Part shown: positions 60,980 to 64,000 of the stretch, in pieces
Layout: each line of letters opens with the position of its first letter
Numbering within the stretch: the stretch's first letter is position 1
Origin: Ornithinibacillus gellani
Lineage (GTDB): Bacteria; Bacillota; Bacilli; Bacillales; Amphibacillaceae
Length of the DNA: 64,000 bases
Direction of reading: 5' to 3'
NCBI RefSeq assembly: GCF_003730295.1
Contig: NZ_QTSZ01000049.1
Location: 62,001 to 126,000 of the forward strand
Notes under the pieces: model-generated
Told to the model about the DNA's origin: nothing
The model's input: only the letters and a program-made list of their open reading frames with translations
The model's database searches: none
Program-made: the position numbers and the translations under genes

Positions 60980-62602
60980 ATGGCAAATGCAAAAGAAATA
61001 ACTTCAAGACTATGGGAAATGGCGAATCAGCTGCGAGGAACGATGGATGCGAGTGAATATAAAAACTATATTTTACCATTTATGTTCTATCGTTATTTGT
61101 CAGAAAATCAAGAGGAATATTTAACAGAAAATCAATTAGAAGATTTTTATGAAGTAGAAGATGCCGAAGAAATGGAAGACTATTTAGAAGAAATTAGCCG
61201 CGGAATCGGTTATGCAATTGAATCAGAATATACGTGGGATAATATCGTATCTAAAATTGAAAATCATCAGATCATTGCTAGTGATTTTCAAGATATGTTT
61301 GAGGCTTTTAATAGAAATGCGAAACGAAATGCTAGCGCAGAAGCAGACTTTGCAAATGTTTTTTCTGATGTCAATTTAGGTGATACGCGTCTTGGAACAA
61401 GTACAAACGAGCGTGCAAAAGCGCTTAATGATATCGTGCTTATGGTAAATGAATTCACCTTCAAGGATGATCAAGGGCGAGATATTTTAGGGGATGTGTA
61501 CGAATATTTAATTGGACAGTTTGCTGCAACTGCTGGTAAAAAGGGTGGTGAGTTTTATACGCCTCATGAGGTAAGTAAAGTTTTGGCGAAAATTGTTACA
61601 AGTGATGTAACAAATACAGATGAACAGTTCCGACTATATGACCCTACGATGGGTTCAGGTTCATTGCTTTTAACCGTTCAAAATGAACTACCACACGGTG
61701 ATCAAGAAGGAAGTGTGGAGTTCTATGGTCAAGAAAGGAATACCACAACTTACAACTTAGCACGTATGAACTTAATGATGCATGGTGTTAACTATCGTAA
61801 TATGGAACTTAGATGTGCCGATACTTTAGATGCCGACTGGCCGTTTGATGAGAGAAATGGTACGCAAATACCAGTGAAATTTGACGCAGTAGTAGCTAAT
61901 CCTCCATATTCACAAAGATGGGACATTAAAACAATCAATCGAGAAAAAGATTCACGCTTTACAGGCTATGGTGTGGCGCCAGCATCTAAAGCAGATTACG
62001 CTTTTGTCTTGCACAGTTTGTACCATTTAGATAGTAAAGGAACAATGGCTATTGTTCTCCCGCATGGGGTATTATTCCGTGGAGGTGCTGAAGGAAGAAT
62101 ACGTAAAAACTTAATAGACAACAATTTATTAGATACAGTTATTGGTTTACCAGCGAACTTATTTTATGGGACGAGTATCCCAACTAGTATATTAGTATTC
62201 AAAGGGCGAGAAGCAAGAAAGACAAAGGATATATTATTCATCGATGCTTCCTCAGAATTTGAAAAAGCTAGAAATAAAAATAAGCTTTCCGATGAGCATA
62301 TAAATAAAATCATTGAAACATATGAAAAGCGTGAAACAATTGATAAATATTCATATGTTGCAAGTTTAGATGAAATAAAAGAAGAAAATGAATACAACTT
62401 AAATATTCCTCGTTATGTAGATACGTTTGAGGAAGAAGAAGTCATTCCACTACCAGACTTAGCAAATGATTTAGTTGCAGTTTCAAATGAAATTAAAGAA
62501 TCAGAAAATGCTTTATTTGAATTAATAACGGAGTTAGATGGAACTACGGATGAAGCGAAAGATGAACTAAGTAAATTTATCGATCTGTTGGGTAAAAATT
62601 AG
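60980..62602 (+). CDS. hsdM: Type I DNA methyltransferase subunit HsdM
   Basis: 540 residues. N-terminal helical domain (SRLWEMANQLRGTMDASEYKNYILPFMFYRYLSE), then the N6-adenine methyltransferase fold: GEFYTPHEVSKVL, SAM motif DPTMGSGSLLL, and NPPYSQRW (NPPY, catalytic). It methylates the host target so HsdR ignores it. RBS AAGGAG precedes the ATG. Order here is S'-R-S-M; the commoner order is R-M-S or M-S-R. Confidence 0.95.
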   Translation: MANAKEITSRLWEMANQLRGTMDASEYKNYILPFMFYRYLSENQEEYLTENQLEDFYEVEDAEEMEDYLEEISRGIGYAIESEYTWDNIVSKIENHQIIASDFQDMFEAFNRNAKRNASAEADFANVFSDVNLGDTRLGTSTNERAKALNDIVLMVNEFTFKDDQGRDILGDVYEYLIGQFAATAGKKGGEFYTPHEVSKVLAKIVTSDVTNTDEQFRLYDPTMGSGSLLLTVQNELPHGDQEGSVEFYGQERNTTTYNLARMNLMMHGVNYRNMELRCADTLDADWPFDERNGTQIPVKFDAVVANPPYSQRWDIKTINREKDSRFTGYGVAPASKADYAFVLHSLYHLDSKGTMAIVLPHGVLFRGGAEGRIRKNLIDNNLLDTVIGLPANLFYGTSIPTSILVFKGREARKTKDILFIDASSEFEKARNKNKLSDEHINKIIETYEKRETIDKYSYVASLDEIKEENEYNLNIPRYVDTFEEEEVIPLPDLANDLVAVSNEIKESENALFELITELDGTTDEAKDELSKFIDLLGKN

Positions 62603-62719
62603 GTCAAGATGGCAGTCATTTAATGATTATTAGGTGACTGCCAAATAAAAAGTTATCATATCTGTGTTGAACTTCTTCTTTTAATATTGATAAAACCAAT
62701 AACTTAAGAGGTGACTAAT

Positions 62720-63418
62720 TTGAAGGTTGAAGAGTTGATTAATATTATTAAAAGTGTATCTCCAGAGAAAGCAATTGATCTATCTGAAGGATTGGAATTA
62801 TTAAAAGGAACTGTTGAAGATTTAATGGACGATATAAATGTTCAAGTTAATGCAGCTTATTCTAAGAGAGATTTCAGTGAGTTAAAACATTTTACCGATT
62901 TAGGTGAAGGTGTTAACGCTTATGAAAAGAAAATTGAGCAATTAATAAATTTCTTAGAGGTTGAATCCGAAGAAGAACTAGAAGTGACAGAAAAAGCTCC
63001 TTATGAGTTAAATTACTCCGATTATTTAGTGGATGAAAAAATGGAACATAGTTTATACGAGGATTTTACACATAAACGTCCTTATGGGTTTAGATTGGGA
63101 GAACAAAAGATTGTTGAGGCATCTACCTGGCAAGGGATATTGATAAAAACTATTGAAGTCCTTATGGCGATTGATGAAGAGAAATTTAGGGAATTTGAGC
63201 ATGATCCAACAATGAACGGTAGAAAACGTCCATACTTTTCTACAAAAAAGTCGATGATGAGAAAGCCAAAGTTAATCAATGAAAAAATTTATGTTGAAAC
63301 AAATATTAATGCAAACAGTGTAAGAAATCTATTGGTGAAACTTTTAAAGAAATATGGTTATAAAACGAATGATTTCAAGATATATCTCCGGGCAGATTAT
63401 ACGGACAGACACAACTAA
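62720..63418 (+). CDS. Uncharacterised protein downstream of the type I locus
   Basis: 232 residues from TTG 62720 (GAGGTG six bases upstream); a GTG at 62711 overlaps the ribosome site. The first 90 residues are helical and acidic, with a probable coiled coil. The second part begins near YDFTHKRPYGFRLG and contains KIVEASTWQGILIKTIEVL, GRKRPYFSTKKSMM and IYVETNINANSVRNLLVKLLKKYGY. I have seen C-terminal segments of that character in proteins of defence neighbourhoods, but I cannot name the family. No enzyme motif was recognised. It may belong to the restriction island or follow it. Confidence 0.6.
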   Translation: MKVEELINIIKSVSPEKAIDLSEGLELLKGTVEDLMDDINVQVNAAYSKRDFSELKHFTDLGEGVNAYEKKIEQLINFLEVESEEELEVTEKAPYELNYSDYLVDEKMEHSLYEDFTHKRPYGFRLGEQKIVEASTWQGILIKTIEVLMAIDEEKFREFEHDPTMNGRKRPYFSTKKSMMRKPKLINEKIYVETNINANSVRNLLVKLLKKYGYKTNDFKIYLRADYTDRHN

Positions 63419-63468
63419 AAGTTTCCCGAGGTAATTAAAAACATTAATTATAGCAAGGAGACTTGTCT

Positions 63469-64000
63469 ATGGGGAAATTGCACTCATTTAAATACGTTAT
63501 TCATGATTTGTATTACGATGAACTGTTTAATAAGTTGGCAAGTTTTGTTGAAGGAGATCCGTCCAGATTAGAGTCTGAATCAAATCTTGTTCTAGAACCT
63601 GATGAAGCAGAGTTAATAGACTTTGAAGTGAAATGGATAAATCTAACTGGATCTCCAGATAATTATATATTTTTTGATGTGATTGTTGAAAGCCAAGTCT
63701 TAATTGCTGAGACAATAAAGCGTGAGAAGGAAATTGATGATATTACTCAGTGGTTTAGGATTTCTTGTAGAGCTATTTTAGAAAATGGTTTACATGAATT
63801 CTCTGTAACAGATATAGCTGTATATATAAAGGAAAAACAAAACGGACATCATCAATTATCAGAGTATTTAGTTCCTATTATCAGTAAAAATCAGTTAGAT
63901 GAAATTGCTGAAGGGTTCCTTAAAAAATACTATCCTAAAGCACTAACAGTCCCAATGAAGGTTCCACCAAAAAAGATTGCTGAAATTATGGGATTAAAAA
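63469..64000 (+). CDS. N-terminal part of an uncharacterised protein, possibly ImmA/IrrE-like (cut by the window edge)
   Basis: Frame open from ATG 63469 (AAGGAG eight bases upstream) to the window end, 177 codons so far. The beginning MGKLHSFKYVIHDLYYDELFNKLA is followed by a beta-rich segment. The last visible part, YPKALTVPMKVPPKKIAEIMGLK, resembles the linker before ImmA/IrrE (Zn-peptidase) domains in many Firmicute proteins, so a metalloprotease domain may follow; the HExxH motif is beyond the window. It overlaps no neighbour and runs in the same direction as the type I locus. Confidence 0.5.
   Translation, partial: MGKLHSFKYVIHDLYYDELFNKLASFVEGDPSRLESESNLVLEPDEAELIDFEVKWINLTGSPDNYIFFDVIVESQVLIAETIKREKEIDDITQWFRISCRAILENGLHEFSVTDIAVYIKEKQNGHHQLSEYLVPIISKNQLDEIAEGFLKKYYPKALTVPMKVPPKKIAEIMGLK

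Overview
The window is a chromosomal segment of a low-GC Gram-positive bacterium of the Bacillaceae, most like the Oceanobacillus/Virgibacillus/Lentibacillus group. This is judged from protein character and from gene order, which follows the Bacillus subtilis pbuG - yebE - pur - yerABC - pcrB - pcrA - ligA - camS - gatCAB - dgkB - rlmCD backbone. No rRNA or tRNA gene was recognised.

Layout. 1-3.5 kb: an ECF-type importer (end of a probable S component, double ATPase, T component) with a PHP-family hydrolase. 4-11 kb: a lipoprotein, a uracil-DNA-glycosylase-like protein, the guanine/hypoxanthine permease pbuG behind PurR boxes and a guanine riboswitch, an MFS transporter, msrA, a MOSC protein and a YebE-type membrane protein. 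11.4-21.8 kb: a purine operon, also behind PurR boxes and a guanine riboswitch, that reads purE-K-L-F-M-N-H-D. purB, purC, purS and purQ are absent from their usual place between purK and purL. PurF has lost its catalytic N-terminal cysteine and its other glutamine-site residues while keeping its phosphoribosyltransferase domain. 22.4-29.5 kb: yerA, yerB, yerC, pcrB and pcrA, separated by non-coding tandem repeats.

29.5-44.7 kb is the most unusual part. A 13.15-kb Tn554-family element (about 29970-43122) sits inside the host ligA gene, which encodes the essential NAD-dependent DNA ligase. The first gene of the element is a complete, divergent ligA in the same orientation. Its start codon overlaps the stop codon of the truncated host ligA (ATGA), so the host promoter and ribosomes should express the replacement. 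On the other strand the element carries a type-2 isoleucyl-tRNA synthetase, a flavin-dependent thymidylate synthase (ThyX), a DfrK-like dihydrofolate reductase, and its recombination genes (three tyrosine recombinases plus a TnpC-like protein). It therefore appears to destroy an essential gene and replace it in one step, while bringing alternative versions of enzymes that are mupirocin and trimethoprim targets. The two host fragments rejoin in frame to a 667-residue ligase, which suggests a recent and precise insertion.

44.7-55.8 kb returns to the backbone: camS, rocA, a cluster of 156-bp repeats, an NprR-like HTH-TPR regulator with a 47-codon secreted peptide gene beside it (a probable quorum-sensing pair), gatCAB, dgkB and rlmCD. 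56-64 kb is a defence-type island: a type I restriction-modification locus in the order half-HsdS, HsdR, HsdS, HsdM, followed by two poorly characterised genes, the last cut by the window edge.

Family assignments and comparisons with known proteins are made from memory of those families; no database search was run.
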